Assembly (NCBI RefSeq): GCF_963678635.1
Contig: NC_087071.1
Location: 6,959,624 to 7,023,623, forward strand
Source: Symsagittifera roscoffensis
Lineage: Eukaryota; Xenacoelomorpha; Acoela; Convolutidae
Direction of reading: 5' to 3'
DNA length: 64,000 nucleotides
Position 1 is the stretch's first letter; each line of letters starts with the position of its first letter. The translations under genes were made by a program, and so were the position numbers. Below are positions 1 to 11,366 of the stretch, in pieces. The notes below the pieces were generated by a model that worked only from the letters and a program-made list of their open reading frames with translations, did no database searches and was not told the origin of the DNA.

Positions 1-394
1 TATTTCATTTTCAGAAGAATGTCATAGTGAGGTGCGCCAAAATGTGTGTTTATCATTAGTGATAGTTTTTGTAACCTGGTACTATTCTGAATCTCTGGAA
101 AGAGTTTTCCTCAAATATTTCCATTATTTTCGTAAAATGTAACCGGGATGTAACATTTTTTGTTCTCTCTAATTTTTTGGTTCCGCATTATCAAAGACTA
201 GTTGACCTGTTTTCCGGTCAAAATCTTCTCGTTTTTAACGAGGATATCTAAAAACTGCGTTCGGAAAAGTGAAAACGTAAATTCAGGGTAAATTTGAAAA
301 CGTCTGAATTTGTTTTCTATAACGTGTATATTCCTAATTTGATTTGCGTTTAGGCTTGTTCAGTCAGGATTTATTTTATCAAAAATAATGGATT
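1..394. other. AT-rich sequence, nothing recognised
   Basis: No coding or repeat signal seen. Confidence 0.5.
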
Positions 395-1260
395 CTATGA
401 AGTAAGTTTTGTGAATTTTATCACTGTTGCGTGAATTTTAGAGAATCGAAAAGTGGTACATGTGTCTTCAGTGAACCAAACTATAATTGCCTGTATTCGT
501 GTAGTGTGATGGTAAATTCCTTGACCGTTCTTTCGTAGTAAGCGAACTCCTTGACAAGTATAGTATCGTCTTTTAATTCTCGTGTGAGGTTTATCTTCTC
601 TAGTAACATTTTCCAATCAAAAAATATCATTTTTTGGCATCCTGAGTTTTTTGCGTCTGATTTATTGTATGATGGGTTGTTTTTTCTATTCCAACGTGAG
701 GTAAACAGTTTTTATCATGTATGTCATAGGTCAAACTTCGATGTGCGCCCTGGTAAGGGAATGCATTGTCTACTTGGATATGACCTTGTGCTGGATATAC
801 AAAGTCAAAATAAATTTAGAAAATTTATAATTTACGATTTTAGATTTCCTTTGCAACCTTTTTTAAATTTAGTTCCTTTTTACAATCATCCGGGTCAAGA
901 TGTAGTGGTATTTTTTTTATATAATTTTCTTTCTCCAAAGTTTTGGCTCGGGCTGTGGAGTAAATTGTAGCGATTACAGTTGATGACTGAAAATCTTGTG
1001 GCTTGGTTTTACTTTGTGGTTCAGATTCACAACTTCGAAAAGATAGTGTTTCGAGTAGTTACAATGTTGTATCCAATGTTCTAATAATTCATTTACAAGG
1101 TTGGATTCACTTTGAAAAAACGCTTATGTCATCCAAAGTGGAAGTCTTTGCAATGAAGTGGGGTGGGAAGGTTAAACTGTTTTTTTTAGATGTAGTTGTT
1201 ATATTTCGATTGCGTCGGGGATGAATATGTTGTCTGTCAATTGAACTTGTTGGGTTCTGA
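395..1260 (-). pseudogene. Decayed coding block, frame broken several times
   Basis: The minus strand shows coding-like stretches that move between frames. One near 1000-1130 reads through VNELLEHWIQH and HYLFEVVNLNH. One at 840-960 reads IPLHLDPDDCKKELNLKK. One at 500-620 includes EFAYYERTVKEFTITLHEY. Each ends at a stop and is picked up in another frame, as in a pseudogene with indels (short introns could also explain some shifts). The larger plus-strand frame at 551-970 is its shadow. No family is recognised. Together with the compact frames just upstream (1269-2058), it may be a remnant of a mobile or virus-like element; that origin is inference. Confidence 0.4.
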
Positions 1261-1268
1261 TTTTGACT

Positions 1269-1457
1269 CTATTGTCTTGCTCTGTTAAAGTCTTTCTGTA
1301 GTGAGGGGTAATTGACATATGTTGAATCATAATATGGTTCACTTAGGAGTGTGTAACGATTTGCTGGTGTCAGTGGTTCTGATAGTGATGCGTGTCTTCC
1401 TTCAAAGGTGTAGGGGTTTTCTACATAGAATATACGAGTGGATGATTGGGGTTGCAT
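1269..1457 (-). CDS. Small ORF, 62 aa, unknown
   Basis: Pro/Ser/Tyr-rich peptide (VENPYTFEGRHASLSEPL) with ATG and stop, lying between the TM ORF at 1574-1798 and the decayed block at 395-1260, same strand. No domain recognised. It may be one gene of a compact element. Confidence 0.25.
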   Translation of the reverse strand: MQPQSSTRIFYVENPYTFEGRHASLSEPLTPANRYTLLSEPYYDSTYVNYPSLQKDFNRARQ

Positions 1458-1573
1458 TGTGTGACTTGATGTAGGTGTTGTTTGGAGATCTTGGGGTGGG
1501 TTGGTAGGTCGCGAAATTTTGATGTTAATTAGATTAGCAATTTTGAAAATCCTTCTTTATTTTTGTTGATGTA

Positions 1574-1798
1574 TTACTTAATTTTCTGTTTCCGATAATA
1601 TTCTTCAGCAAAAACGATGATAAGATAAATTGCTAGTACAATAAAAATGATTGCTTTCTTGATACAGTTAAAAAATGTCAAAATCATAGATTCGCAGAAT
1701 ACTATCTTGGAATTGAACCATACTGCTCCAAGTACTTTTTTCCATACTAGTGAATGAAAATGTGCTTCATTGATAATTTTGTAGTCTGGGTTTTTCAT
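1574..1798 (-). CDS. Small single-pass membrane protein ORF, 74 aa, unknown
   Basis: A hydrophobic helix (KAIIFIVLAIYLIIVF) close to the C-terminus is followed by a charged tail (EEYYRKQK). The start ATG overlaps the stop of the upstream ORF as ATGA (1795-1798). Such overlap is usual in compact viral or transposon genomes and odd for a nuclear gene. A second, broken copy of the region is at 2346-2580. Confidence 0.35.
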   Translation of the reverse strand: MKNPDYKIINEAHFHSLVWKKVLGAVWFNSKIVFCESMILTFFNCIKKAIIFIVLAIYLIIVFAEEYYRKQKIK

Positions 1799-2058
1799 TT
1801 CAAGATGTAAAAGATTCTTCCGTTATTCGGGTTTTGACCTGGTGGAATCTCGAACACTCGTTGGTATTGATTAGAATTATTGAGACGTGGAGGTAAGTTT
1901 ACATTACTTCTTAACACTTGTGGTGTGTTTTTGGTTCTTAATCCAAAATCTTTTTTCCCTAAATCTAATCTATACAGGTCTGTTTGAGACTCATGTTCAA
2001 ACCAGATGAGTTTATGTTCAGGTTTTTTACTCACAGAGTAATTTCCGATAAGGTACAC
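1795..2058 (-). CDS. Small ORF, 87 aa, unknown, overlaps TM ORF
   Basis: Polar protein with ATG and stop, directly upstream of the TM ORF and overlapping it by four bases. Contains GNYSVSKKPEHKLIWFEHES and a Pro/Asn-rich C-terminal half. Its 5' region is duplicated near 2812 and also forms the spacer of the hairpin at 30701-31355. Product unknown. Confidence 0.35.
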   Translation of the reverse strand: MYLIGNYSVSKKPEHKLIWFEHESQTDLYRLDLGKKDFGLRTKNTPQVLRSNVNLPPRLNNSNQYQRVFEIPPGQNPNNGRIFYILK

Positions 2059-2345
2059 CTTCTGTTTATCAGACTATATAAATTTCGGCCGCATAGAATA
2101 GTGAAACCTCTAGTTCTAATACCAATCCTAATCTTACTCTTATGTCTCCTAGTCTTGGATTTACTTTCCATTCTTGATTTAGTACTCTATATTTTAATCT
2201 TACAGCATTTTTATGATTTTTTGCTGTTGTATTGAACTTACTTTACTGATGTAATCTTTTTATTTATATTCAGATTATAAATTTAAAAATTCAAACATGT
2301 TTGATATTTCTTTTCATTTTTTTCTTCTAAGTGAAATCTAAAAAT

Positions 2346-2935
2346 GATGTATTACTTAAAATTATGTTTCCGATAAAATTCTTCAGCAAGTAAGATGATT
2401 AGAACAATTGCTAGTACAATAAAAGTGAACCATTTCTTGATACAGTTCTGAAGTGTCAAAATTATAGAGTTGCAGAAAATTATCTTGGAATTGAATCTTA
2501 CTGCTCCAAGTAATTTATTTCATACTATATGAATTCAATTTAACCTTCATTGATAATTTGGTAGTTTTTGTTTTTCGTTTCAAGATATAGAAGATTCGTC
2601 AGTTTTTTGATTTTTGACCTGATGAAAGCTTGATTACTCGTTGGCGAGGATTAGAATTATTGAGATGTGGAGGTAAGTTTCTCTATTTCTTAGCACTTTG
2701 TTTTTGGATCTTATTCCTAATAGTTTTTTTTGCTAAATCTAAGTCTATAGAGGTCTGTTCGAGGTTCATGGTCACACCAGATTAGTTTTTGTCCGGGTTT
2801 CTCACTCACAGAGTAATTTCCGATGAGGTACACCGTCTGTTGGTCACGCTGTGTGATTTTCGGCCGGATATATTAGTGAAATTTTTTAGTCTAATACCAA
2901 CCCCAATCTTACTTTTATATCTCCTAGTCTTGGTA
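2346..2935 (-). pseudogene. Second, broken copy of the TM ORF and its upstream ORF
   Basis: Clear DNA match to 1566-2140 but frames are interrupted. It continues into AGATCTA-TGTATACTGGTATT (2935-2957), which matches the inner part of the hairpin at 31127-31148. This ties the two loci to one repeat family. Confidence 0.6.
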
Positions 2936-2999
2936 GATCTAATGTATACTGGTATTTGCGAGGCTAGATACCAAGAACTGTTCTGAATCTATAAACAGA

Positions 3000-3365
3000 T
3001 TGAACCCTACATTTTTTTGTAAGTGCTAATTATGGATCAAGATTGGTAAGCTCTAAGTATTTTACAGAGATAGTTTATCAGGAATTTAATAGGGTAAAAT
3101 AAAATATTTGTTTTAAATTGGTTGCAGATAATTACAAAAAACAATCTTGAAGTTTTTGACTAAATTGCGATAAACTTGAGACAATTTAGACTAAAACTTG
3201 TCTTTGTTTAAAAATTGAAAATGCGTGTAAACGAAAAATGAAACTTATCGAAGGCGATGCATTGTATGCTATCTCACTCATTTTTGTTATCATTGTCCAC
3301 AGCATTTGTCGGGTAAATTTGTGAAATTTGTTGTCATGTTCTTTTTTTAAGTCATGTCCTTTTGT
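3000..3365. other. AT-rich sequence, nothing recognised
   Basis: No gene or repeat recognised. Confidence 0.4.
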
Positions 3366-3455
3366 ATCAATTGAGCAATTTCTACCCCCGCCTCCCCTCA
3401 TTCTCGCGTAGGGGGGGGGGGGGGGGGCGGGATGGAGATAGCTCAATAGGTATTT
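3366..3455. repeat. Short G-run repeat with inverted AGATAGCTCAAT ends
   Basis: Left end reads ATCAATTGAGCAATTTCTACC and the right end, inverted, GGAGATAGCTCAAT, flanking C/G homopolymers. Looks like a tiny terminal-inverted-repeat element. Confidence 0.45.
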
Positions 3456-3904
3456 GAGACATGTTTATAACCACTTGAAAAAAGTTAGAACGACATGAAA
3501 TTATAAAACATATTTTCCAACGACTGTGGAAAGCCAAAATTTACAAAATCAAAGCTCAAAAATTTCATTCAAATTGAAAAAAGAATCAAAAAATTAGGCA
3601 AAAAAAGCGACTTTTTTCTTTCCTCAAATGACAAAAAGCTTTTGCATACAAAATTAAGGTGCTGTGGAGAACCGTTTTTGCTATTCAGAAACAAGGCTAG
3701 AGCACCAACCCTGGTAAATCACTTTCCTCGATGAGGCTATGGTCGCCTACTTATTTGCAAAAAGTCGCCTACACAAAAATTTGCAAAATTAACAAATTTT
3801 TCAAAGTTTTCAAAATTTTTTTCAAAATTTTTCTCGATACTCAACGTGCTGTAAACAAATCATCCATCTACTTGCTGACGCCTTTTTGTAGAGTTTATTC
3901 GTTT

Positions 3905-3985
3905 TTGCTGGGGGGGGGGGGGAGATAGCTCAATTGGTCATTACGGGGGGGGGGGGGGCAGATAGCTCAATTGATCCTCCTTTTG
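3905..3985. repeat. Two G-run plus AGATAGCTCAATTGG units
   Basis: Two head-to-tail units of poly-G followed by (A/C)GATAGCTCAATTG, of the same family as 3366-3455. TAGCTCAATTGG resembles a tRNA A box, so a tRNA-derived origin is possible. Confidence 0.5.
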
Positions 3986-4816
3986 TCTCAACATGGTTCA
4001 TATTTAGAGCTTTCGGCGACAATGTTTTGCAAACATAGTCATGAGTTTCTTTAGTTTTCGGAATAGTGGTTCGACTCTGATTTTTGAACACGCTTGCAAT
4101 TTTCTCAAAAAAAATAAGAACGTGAAGTTTTAAAGCTGAAATTTAAAGCTTATATTTTAAAGGAGAAGTTCCTTCATACAAAGTTTTGATTTTTTCAATT
4201 ATTTCTTCGCAAGAAAGCATTTGATCACGCCACCTATAATAGTGGGGCACTTCCCGGGTCGAGATCCCGCTCAAAAACCGCTCAAGTATCATGCACATTA
4301 CATGAGTTTCAGCAATGGATTGGTAGTTTTTCACACATTTGTTCAACAGTTTGATGAAAATTAGCTTTATTCACAAGTTTTCAGATCGATTCCGTCTACA
4401 AATTTGTGCATTCAAGTTTTCAACTGATCTCAGACCAATTATCAAAAACGGCTTGTATCAATAGAAAGATTATTTATCGGACTTTAATCATAGCTCTTTT
4501 GCAGAGCTTAGTTTTCTCGACTGATTGGTCTTCACCTCAAACGTTCGACCGTAAGTTTAGTTAAATGAGTTTTCAAATTTTCGAGAGTTATGTTATAAAC
4601 TGGGATAGTTAAATAAAATACAATCGAAGCGCTCTCTCAGTGTGCAAAATGCATTGCAATAATTTTAGAACATGCAGTTGCAAAAGTTTTTTGGATCAAA
4701 ATATTTATTGCAATTATTGCAAAAATTTTGCAGTACTTTCACTGCATTTTCTTGGGTCAGCAAAAAAGTCAGAGAAAAAATCAGCCCTGCATTTTAAACA
4801 TCCCGAAAAAATTCTT
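3986..4816. other. AT-rich sequence, no supported gene
   Basis: Two short frames (4143-4346 minus, 4640-4852 plus) show no domain or splice context and are taken as chance. Confidence 0.4.
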
Positions 4817-5455
4817 ATTGGGTATAGATTATACCTAATGATCCCTATGTGAATATTTATAGCTAATGATCCCTATGTAAAATGTTCTTAACTTATGATC
4901 CCTACATATAATTTTCATAGCTAATGATCCCTATGTAAAAATTTTTTCAAAAATAATTTTCACACAAAAAAAAACAAAAAATTTTATTTTCAAAATTTCA
5001 AGTTTTGTTTCAATTTTTCTTTCAATCTATGTATAACTGATGAACCCTATATAAATATTATACCTAAAGATCCCTAGATAAATACTTATACTTCCCTAAG
5101 TATAATTTCCAAGTATAATTTCTATAGCTAATGATCCCTATGTAAATATTTATACCTAATGATTACTATGTAAATTTTTATACCTAATGATCCCTATGTA
5201 AAAAATTTATACCTAATGATCCCTATGCATAATTTTTATAGCTAATGATCCCTATGTAAAAATTTCTAGCTAATGATCCCTATGTAAATATTAATAGCTA
5301 ATGAACCCGATATAAAATTTTTATACCTGATGATCCCTATGTAAAATTTTTATAGCTAATGATCCCGATATAAATATTTATAATTAATGATCCCTTATAA
5401 AAATTTTATACCTAATGATCCCTATGTATAATTTTTATTGCTAAGGATCCCTGCA
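4817..5455 (+). repeat. Tandem TAATGATCCCTATG array, left end of the palindrome
   Basis: Nearly twenty degenerate units, consensus about CTAATGATCCCTATGTAAA plus an AT-rich filler of 10-16 bases. Filler length varies. Confidence 0.9.
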
Positions 5456-5938
5456 ATGTCTGTGGGTCTTTAAAATGTTTTCTTGTATGTTTTTCATTGT
5501 ACCTTCATGTTTATATCGTTATTGAACTAATTGGAGACATGTATTTATAACTGGATATAATTAAACAAATTCAAAGTAATTATTGTCCTACTTTGTCTGG
5601 AAGACGCAGGGTTCCATCAAAAAAACTTTTAGCACCAATTTTGTATCAGGAACATTGTATAATTATTTGTTGGGTTAGCTTTGTAAGTACGTTTGTGTAT
5701 TTGTATGTGCATGAATAGTTGTGAAAAGTACCTAAATTGGTTTTTAATTATTTTTGTATCGAAAAAAAAATTCAAGGTTGTTTTTTTTTGTTATTCGCTT
5801 AAACATCAATCATTGTTCAAAAGATTGTGAAAATTTTTCTAGAAACTCTATATGAACAACAGATAATCCATTTGTATGTAAACACTCGTTCACGTCTAAG
5901 TATATTGTCATGTGTTTGAAAGTATGTTATATGCGTAT

Positions 5939-5940
<2 letters not shown>

Positions 5941-5998
<58 letters not shown>
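5941..5998. repeat. (TA)n microsatellite
   Basis: Uninterrupted TA dinucleotides of about 58 bases in the left arm. The right arm has a shorter, broken TA tract at 12365-12388. Confidence 0.95.
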
Positions 5999-6002
<4 letters not shown>

Positions 6003-7393
6003 TTGTATTTACTGCGATTTCATTTACATATTTGATAGTATTTTTATGTAGGCTTATTTTTTCTTCTGTATAAGTATTCATTCATTTATATGTTCAAACA
6101 AACCCTTTTAGACGCTCAATTACCATATGCAGCTAGAATGACAATCAAAAACCAAACTTTTTTCTTTTTTAAAGCATTCAGTTGAAAGCATCAAGAGTAA
6201 TTCACAAGGTACTTCACATGAACAACACTTGTAGCAAGTACTTCAAATGTACATTTGTCTATCTGTGTATAATTGTGTAGAGTTAATATATCTGTTCTTT
6301 TAAGTACTTTCCAAAATCTATTTTTTTTCGCAATGTCTGTGTATTTGTTTGTTTTTAAGTAATTAGAATGTTGTCTGTGCGTTTTAAACGGTAATTCGTC
6401 TATTATGCTGAACGAAACAACTTGAAAGGTATAGCTGCTTGTTGAAAATTTGCTTATGTTTAAATTCTGAAATGATTCTGTAACTGAGTTGTCTAGAAGG
6501 ATGTAAAGTATAGCACTAGAAATTATGCATTTGAAAGCACATGTGTGTGTTTGAGCTTGACTTTTACTTGATTTTTTTGTAGATGTTCATGAACAGAAGT
6601 TTATATCATGTGAGTTTGTTTGCTTAGAAGTGTAACAAAAATTAAATTACAAAGATAACTCGAATCATATTAATTTTGATTCCGGATTTGTCAATTAATT
6701 CTAGAAAAAAAATCACTGAATCAATTTATATGCGACGTGTGTATTACATGCTGCGTGTATGCTCCTCTGAAATAGTTATTCATTTTGTACAAGAGCATCA
6801 ACCGTAAAACGTCTTGTTTGCGAGGCAAACTTTGAGCCGTTTTTCAAAATAAGCATTTTTCTAGAAGAAGTAAATTTTGGTTTTTTTGTTAATTCTGTTT
6901 TTTGAACTATCCATAAATGACTCATAAATTGCAAACTCTGGATAACTTACTAAAGACTAATTTTATTCATTGTATTGCTTTTTGTGTTTTTTATCAAGAA
7001 TTTGAAATTTTTTGCTGTTTGAAATTTCCAATAATCACAAAAAGTTAATAAAGATAATAAAAATAATAAACTGCAACTCAACTGTCAGAACAGAGCAGCC
7101 CAAAACGCAAAAGAGACGTCAAAGTCTTTCACATAGGCACCAAGTGTAGCAGAGATTGTTCCACTCTGGTCAATCTTTTCTCTTTGGGGGGTGGGGGGTA
7201 GTTGAGGTTTCTCCTCATCTGTTTTCGGGTGTCTGCTTATTGCATCGAGGACTTACTGGAGGCGAAGTAAGAGGAGTCGAAGTATCTGCAAAGGAGGTAA
7301 TAGGAGGCGGAGTTTGTGACTCCATTCCCCAGGCTGATTCTAGCCTCTCAAATTCCTGGAGAGATTCATAGATTATCCGATGGAGGAACGCAC

Positions 7394-7597
7394 TCACAAA
7401 ACCACTTGAACAGCAGTTGTCACAGAGAGTAAACCAGTCCGTCGATTACCATCAGTTTGGCTGCAGAAAACAATATCCGTTAGTAAAAAGACAAATCTTC
7501 TCTGATACGCTTTCAAATTAAATTTTAAATGATTTAGGAATTTAATTGGAACAATTGTATGATGTATATTGATCCAATCATGATTGTTTGGTTTCAA
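7394..7597 (-). CDS. Arm-conserved ORF, left arm, 67 aa, unknown
   Basis: Starts MKPNN and contains VPIKFLNHLKF and KAYQRR. The inverse arm keeps the matching frame open at 11139-11366. No family recognised. If real it is probably an exon fragment of the element's own gene. Confidence 0.25.
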   Translation of the reverse strand: MKPNNHDWINIHHTIVPIKFLNHLKFNLKAYQRRFVFLLTDIVFCSQTDGNRRTGLLSVTTAVQVVL

Positions 7598-8941
7598 TTG
7601 TTGTCTTTTGATGACTAGAAAACCTCAGTGACAAGTTTTATTTTTAAAAAATCATGCGTTCACAAGTGGAGTCAATCAAAAATTTTATAAGAACTTTACA
7701 ATTCACTAGCATGAAATAACGGAGAGAGAAAACTTGAGATAAACGGGATGAGACAAGAAACGAAATGAATCAAAAGCGTGTTTGCAGTCGCGTTGCTTCT
7801 GTGTTAAATACCAAGAGTTAAAAATGAAATAGCCTTTATTTGTGTTGTTCAGTACATGCTAGGACCGTGCTTTGTCTAAACTTTGATCCTATTAACTACT
7901 GTACATAAATTTTGACTTTAAACAAATTCAGCCTGTGAATTTCCAAAGTGAAATACTTTACATTTCAACCTGATATAGAGTAGCGAGCTTTGTTTATTTG
8001 CTGAGAAAAACATGGGCTTAGGCGACTCTGTGTCTGATTTTTCAGAGACTGATAAACAAACGATTCGACTATAATTGAACATTTCTGTAGATGTGTGAGT
8101 AAAAATGCTTTGGTTTTGATTTTAGATGTGTAAATATTTTCAGAAATACATATTAGTTAGCAGAGATGTTACAACTCAACCTAGCTGTGGATCCAGACTC
8201 GTTAGTAAAACCTAGAATAGTCTACTATGTAGAGTATCTGTCCTATAACCAAACCGTATAATACATCAAATTCTTTTTTCAAACTCTTTTGTGAGCGGCT
8301 TGTGATCGAATTTTTAAAAAAAAACTGTTAAATTTATGAAAAAATTTTTCAGTTTCTAATTATACATAGTTTTTATATTTAGATAATTCTACTGAGATGC
8401 TTAAAAAATTGAATGTATTTACAGAGAATAACTTTGAGTATCGAAAAAAAAGATTGCTCAATTTCTAAACCGTTAAAATGTAATCATTCAGTATATATTA
8501 GTTGCTTATTATTTTTTCAAAAGTGTGATTTTTTTGCTGATCCGTTTATTATGAAATTTGAATACATTAAACATATATCAATTAATAAACACTGTGGTAA
8601 ACTGGTAAAATTTCTGAACTTTGATAATTTTTGTAGGCAAAGAAAAAGATTAGCTCGAATAAATTCTAGTTCCTTGTTATGCGCAATACCACCACATAAA
8701 AAAAAGTGTAATTTGCCCTAACAGACTTCAAGTCGACTGTGAAAAAAATGAATACATGTTGGCTAAGTTTTGTCTTTGCCCAAATTGAACCAAACGATTT
8801 TATTGGTACGTGCATTTGTATCAGATACATGTATATACAATTTTGCGTTGCAAACTCTGCTAGAGTATTTCGAGCTGAGAATAAATGGTAATAAATACCA
8901 AAAAAACGTGTCGAAAGTATAATATAGATAAGTTTTGCTGG

Positions 8942-9000
8942 TGCTGCTCTTTTCCGCACCCTGCTCAATCCCCACCCAGAGTGCGGAAAAGAGTAGCAGC
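8942..9000. repeat. Palindrome centre
   Basis: GCTGCTCTTTTCCGCAC, a loop of about 21 bases (8960-8980), then GTGCGGAAAAGAGTAGCAGC. Confidence 0.9.
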
Positions 9001-9329
9001 AGCAAAACTTATCTTTATTATACTTTCGACACGTTGCAGTCGGTATTTACTACCTCTTTTTCTCAGCTCGAAAAACTCTAGCAGAGTTTGTAACGCAAAA
9101 TTGTATATACATTTAACTGATACAAATGCATGTACCAACAAAATCGTTTGGTTCAATTTGGGCAAAGATAAAACATGGCCAACTTGTATTCATTTTTTTT
9201 CACAGTCGACTTGAAGTCTGTTAGGGCAAATTACACTGTTTTTTATGTGGTGGTATTGCGCATAACAAGGAACTAGAATTTATTCGAGCTAATCGTTTTC
9301 TTTGCCTACAAAAATTATCAATTGTTTGA

Positions 9330-10020
9330 AAAACTGATTATAATTGGAACAACTTGAAATTTTTTCAAAAAGTTGCTGTGCATGTCTGATTTTGAATTTA
9401 GGTTTTGGTCAACGAAAGTTTTTGTTGTCGTCAAAATCTTTTGAAAAATTTCTATCCAAATGAGCTGCAGAATTCCTAACGTTGACGATGGCATGGCTAA
9501 TGATATCCAAAGTTATACAGGAACTTTATCAAATGAGAACTCGAATGATTCAGTTTTCTGGTCAGACTATCAAGAGGCTCCAAAAAAACGGAGAAACGTT
9601 TACCCATCAGAATCTTTGTGCAATACATGTTAAGCAGATCTTCAAAAAACTGAGTGTTTTTTTTTCAAAAATGAGCGGAACTGAAACCAATTTCAGTAAC
9701 ACTTTAAATCAAATTGTGTGCAAATCTCTTTTTTCTCCAATTAGATTGTGTTTTAGTGTGAAAAATACGCAAAAATGTACGAGCCAAATTTTCATCTAAA
9801 GAATCGATACATCTTTTCACTACCAAACCTTCTTTGGTTGATTGAACCAAAATCAAGGTTCAAGATCGTTGCAAAGGAGAAAAATAAATCTCCCAGCACA
9901 CCACCTGTGAAAAAACTTGAGAAGTGATTGGCTAAAAAATTGTTTGAAAATTACCAACAAATATTTGAATTCAAATTTAAAGTCCATTTTTATGGGTAGG
10001 CATTAGTTCAGAAATTTTGT
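9330..10020. other. Right-arm-specific segment
   Basis: The left arm goes directly from its match of 9325 to its match of about 10021, so this stretch is an insertion here or a deletion there. It includes a 105-codon frame (9482-9799) with no recognised motif. Confidence 0.55.
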
Positions 10021-11138
10021 CAGTTCACCACAGTGTTTAATAATCAATAATTGTTTTCTGTATTCAAATTTCATTTTAACAGCTCAGCAGAAAACTCACA
10101 CTAGCGAAAAAAAGTTAAGCAAGTAATGTATACTGATTGTTTGCAATTTTAACGGTTTAGAAATTGAGCAATCATTTTTTGGATACTAAAAGTTAGTATC
10201 TATAAATACATTCAATTTTTTTAAGCATCTCAGTAGAACTATCTAAATGTAAAAACTATGTATAAATAGAAATTGAAAATTTTTTTCTTAGATTTAACGG
10301 TTTTGTGGAAATTCGATCACAAGCAGCTCACAAAAGAAATAAAAAATAGAATTTTTAATTCGTTAAGAAAATTTGATGTATTACATAGTAGACTATTCTT
10401 GATTTTACTAACGAGTCTGGAGCCACAGCTCGGTTGAGTTGTAACTATTCTGCTAACTAATGTGAATTTCTGAAATTATTTACACATCTAAAATCAAAAC
10501 CTGAAGCATATTTACTCAAACGAAAGTATAAGACACGCGCATCTATACAAATGTTCAATTATAGTCGAATCATTCGTTTATCGGTCTCTGATAAATCAGA
10601 CACAGCGTCGGCAAAGCCCATATTTTTCTCAGCAAATAACCAAAGCTCGCTACTTTATATCAGGTTGAAATATAAAGTATTCCGCTTTGGAAAATTTTTG
10701 AATTTGTGCAACCGTTATCTATATCAAATCGGAAAATTATGTTGCACAAATTGAAACGAACAACGATATCACAGATTAGTCGTTGAAGACCAGATATACA
10801 TGGCTCAAGTTTGTTTAAAGTCAAACTTTATGTAAAATATTTAAAAGGAACAAAGTTTAGACAAAACACGGTCCTGAACTGTACTGAACAATAAAAATAA
10901 AGGCTATTTCATTTTTAACTCTTGGTATTTAACACAAAAGCAACGCGACTGCAAACACGCTTTTGATTCATTTCGTTTCTTGTCTCATCCCGTTTATCTC
11001 AAGTTTTCTCTCTCCGTTATTTCATGCTAGTGAATTGTAAAGTTCTTGTAAAATTTTTGATTGACTCCCCTTGTGAATGCATGATTGTTTAAATACAAAA
11101 CTTGTCACGGAGGTTTTCTAGTCATCAGACGACAATAA

Positions 11139-11366
11139 TTGAAACCAAACAATCATTATTGGATTAATGTAGATCATACAATTGTTCCAATTAAATTCCT
11201 AAATCATTTAAAATTTGGTTTGAAAGCGTATCAGAGAAGAATTTTCTTTTTACTAATGGATAATATTTTCTACAGCCGAACTAATGGTAATCGATGGGCT
11301 GGATTTACTCGTCTCTCTGTGACAACTGCTGTTCAAGTGGCTCAAGTGCGTTCCTCCATCGGATAA
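11139..11366 (+). CDS. Arm-conserved ORF, right arm, 75 aa, unknown
   Basis: Counterpart of 7394-7597 with about a dozen residue changes and an altered C-terminus. The frame stays open in both arms although the DNA between the arms has diverged noticeably. Confidence 0.25.
   Translation: MKPNNHYWINVDHTIVPIKFLNHLKFGLKAYQRRIFFLLMDNIFYSRTNGNRWAGFTRLSVTTAVQVAQVRSSIG

Larger units (their letters stand above)
1566..2140. repeat. Direct repeat, copy 1
   Basis: Matches 2346-2935 at a period of about 780 bases (for example ATTCTTCAGCAA at 1609 and 2389, and CAGAGTAATTTCCGATAAGG at 2033 against its partner near 2810). Confidence 0.8.

Noticed and set aside
551-970. 139-codon plus-strand frame
   Set aside because: The opposite strand shows better coding pieces; this frame has no ATG at its start and no motif.
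4817-5455. Regular repeats with variable spacers, considered as a CRISPR array
   Set aside because: The genome is eukaryotic, the core is imperfect, the fillers are AT-rich and similar to each other, and the inverse array occurs at the other end of the palindrome.
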